Positions 63,892-64,000 of a stretch of 64,000 nt of DNA are shown here, piece by piece; position 1 is the first letter of the stretch, and every line of letters starts with the position of its first letter. Where the stretch lies: assembly GCA_013398275.1 (NCBI GenBank), contig VZSE01011452.1, positions 47,118-111,117 of the forward strand. The letters run 5' to 3'. The notes under the pieces were generated by a model. That model did no database searches and was not told where the DNA came from. It saw only the letters and a program-made list of their open reading frames with translations. Both the position numbers and the translations under genes were made by a program. The DNA comes from Promerops cafer (Eukaryota > Chordata > Aves > Passeriformes > Nectariniidae).

Positions 63892-64000
63892 AAAATTCAC
63901 AAAATTCTAGAAAATTCCATCAAAATAGCCCAAAATTCCGTCAGAATGGACCCAAAATCCCATAAAATAGCCAAAAAGTCCTCAAAATCCCATCTAAATA
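63892..64000. repeat. Degenerate ~20-bp minisatellite, continues past window
   Basis: Imperfect tandem units of about 19-22 bp. Typical units are AAAATTCCATCAAAATAG plus CCC, AAAATTCCGTCAGAATGG plus ACCC, and AAAATCCCATAAAATAG plus CC. They are followed by a shortened unit and another AAAATCCCATCTAAATA. The array starts near 63892, and the last base of the window is still inside it, so its full length is unknown. It is non-coding, and the AAAATCCC word recurs throughout. Confidence 0.8.

Noticed and set aside
1..64000. Endogenous retrovirus, tRNA, snRNA, rRNA or mitochondrial insert
   Set aside because: I saw no LTR pair, primer-binding site, tRNA cloverleaf B-box, snRNA start or mitochondrial gene sequence on reading both strands. 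A library search could still find diverged copies.
1..64000. Bacterial or phage origin with operons
   Set aside because: Open frames are short and unpacked, the DNA is full of vertebrate-type microsatellites, and CR1 retrotransposons are present.

Overview
This window looks like nuclear DNA from a bird. The main evidence is a set of CR1 (chicken repeat 1) retrotransposon pieces. Several keep the typical avian CR1 3' end (GGTTGGA...GATCTT...TTCCAACCC...ATTCTATG), and others keep reverse-transcriptase motifs (YLDLSKAFD, KFADDTKL). The DNA is AT-rich, with only short open frames, many homopolymer and microsatellite tracts, and no bacterial-style gene packing. A songbird is plausible from the CR1 type and the tandem repeat at the right edge, but the species cannot be fixed from this window.

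I find no protein-coding gene I can support. The longest stop-free frames (about 120-146 codons) lie in CR1 copies, in simple repeats, or in GC-richer patches where frames on both strands are open by chance. I recognise no tRNA, rRNA, snRNA, mitochondrial insert, retroviral LTR/primer-binding site or CRISPR array. The window is best read as an intergenic or deep-intronic gene desert.

Layout. 1-20.7 kb: unique AT-rich DNA with two purine pentanucleotide tracts (3.8 and 14.1 kb), a (GGAT)n tract (13.9 kb), and two perfect 22-bp palindromes (9.23 and 16.13 kb). 20.77-21.52 kb: the longest well-preserved CR1 copy, minus strand. 21.5-34.3 kb: unique DNA with a (CAAA)n/poly-A block at 25.0 kb, a CR1 reverse-transcriptase piece at 25.9 kb and a short CR1 3' end at 29.5 kb. 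34.28-34.76 kb: a minus-strand CR1 with an apparent internal gap. 34.8-54 kb: unique DNA with small CR1 tails at 47.8 and 52.8 kb. 54.1-55.1 kb: an old, much-mutated CR1 of the deep reptile/turtle-like kind. 55-61.6 kb: unique DNA. 61.65 kb: another CR1 reverse-transcriptase piece. 62.3-63.8 kb: a GC-richer stretch with a (CCCT)n tract. 63.89 kb to the end: the start of a degenerate minisatellite of about 20 bp that runs off the window.

No genes here act together as a pathway. What may be functional is non-coding: a few stretches have homeodomain-, SOX/OCT- and MEF2-like sites and low repeat content, and could be conserved regulatory elements. This is inference and needs cross-species alignment. 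I did not find a convincing new biological system.
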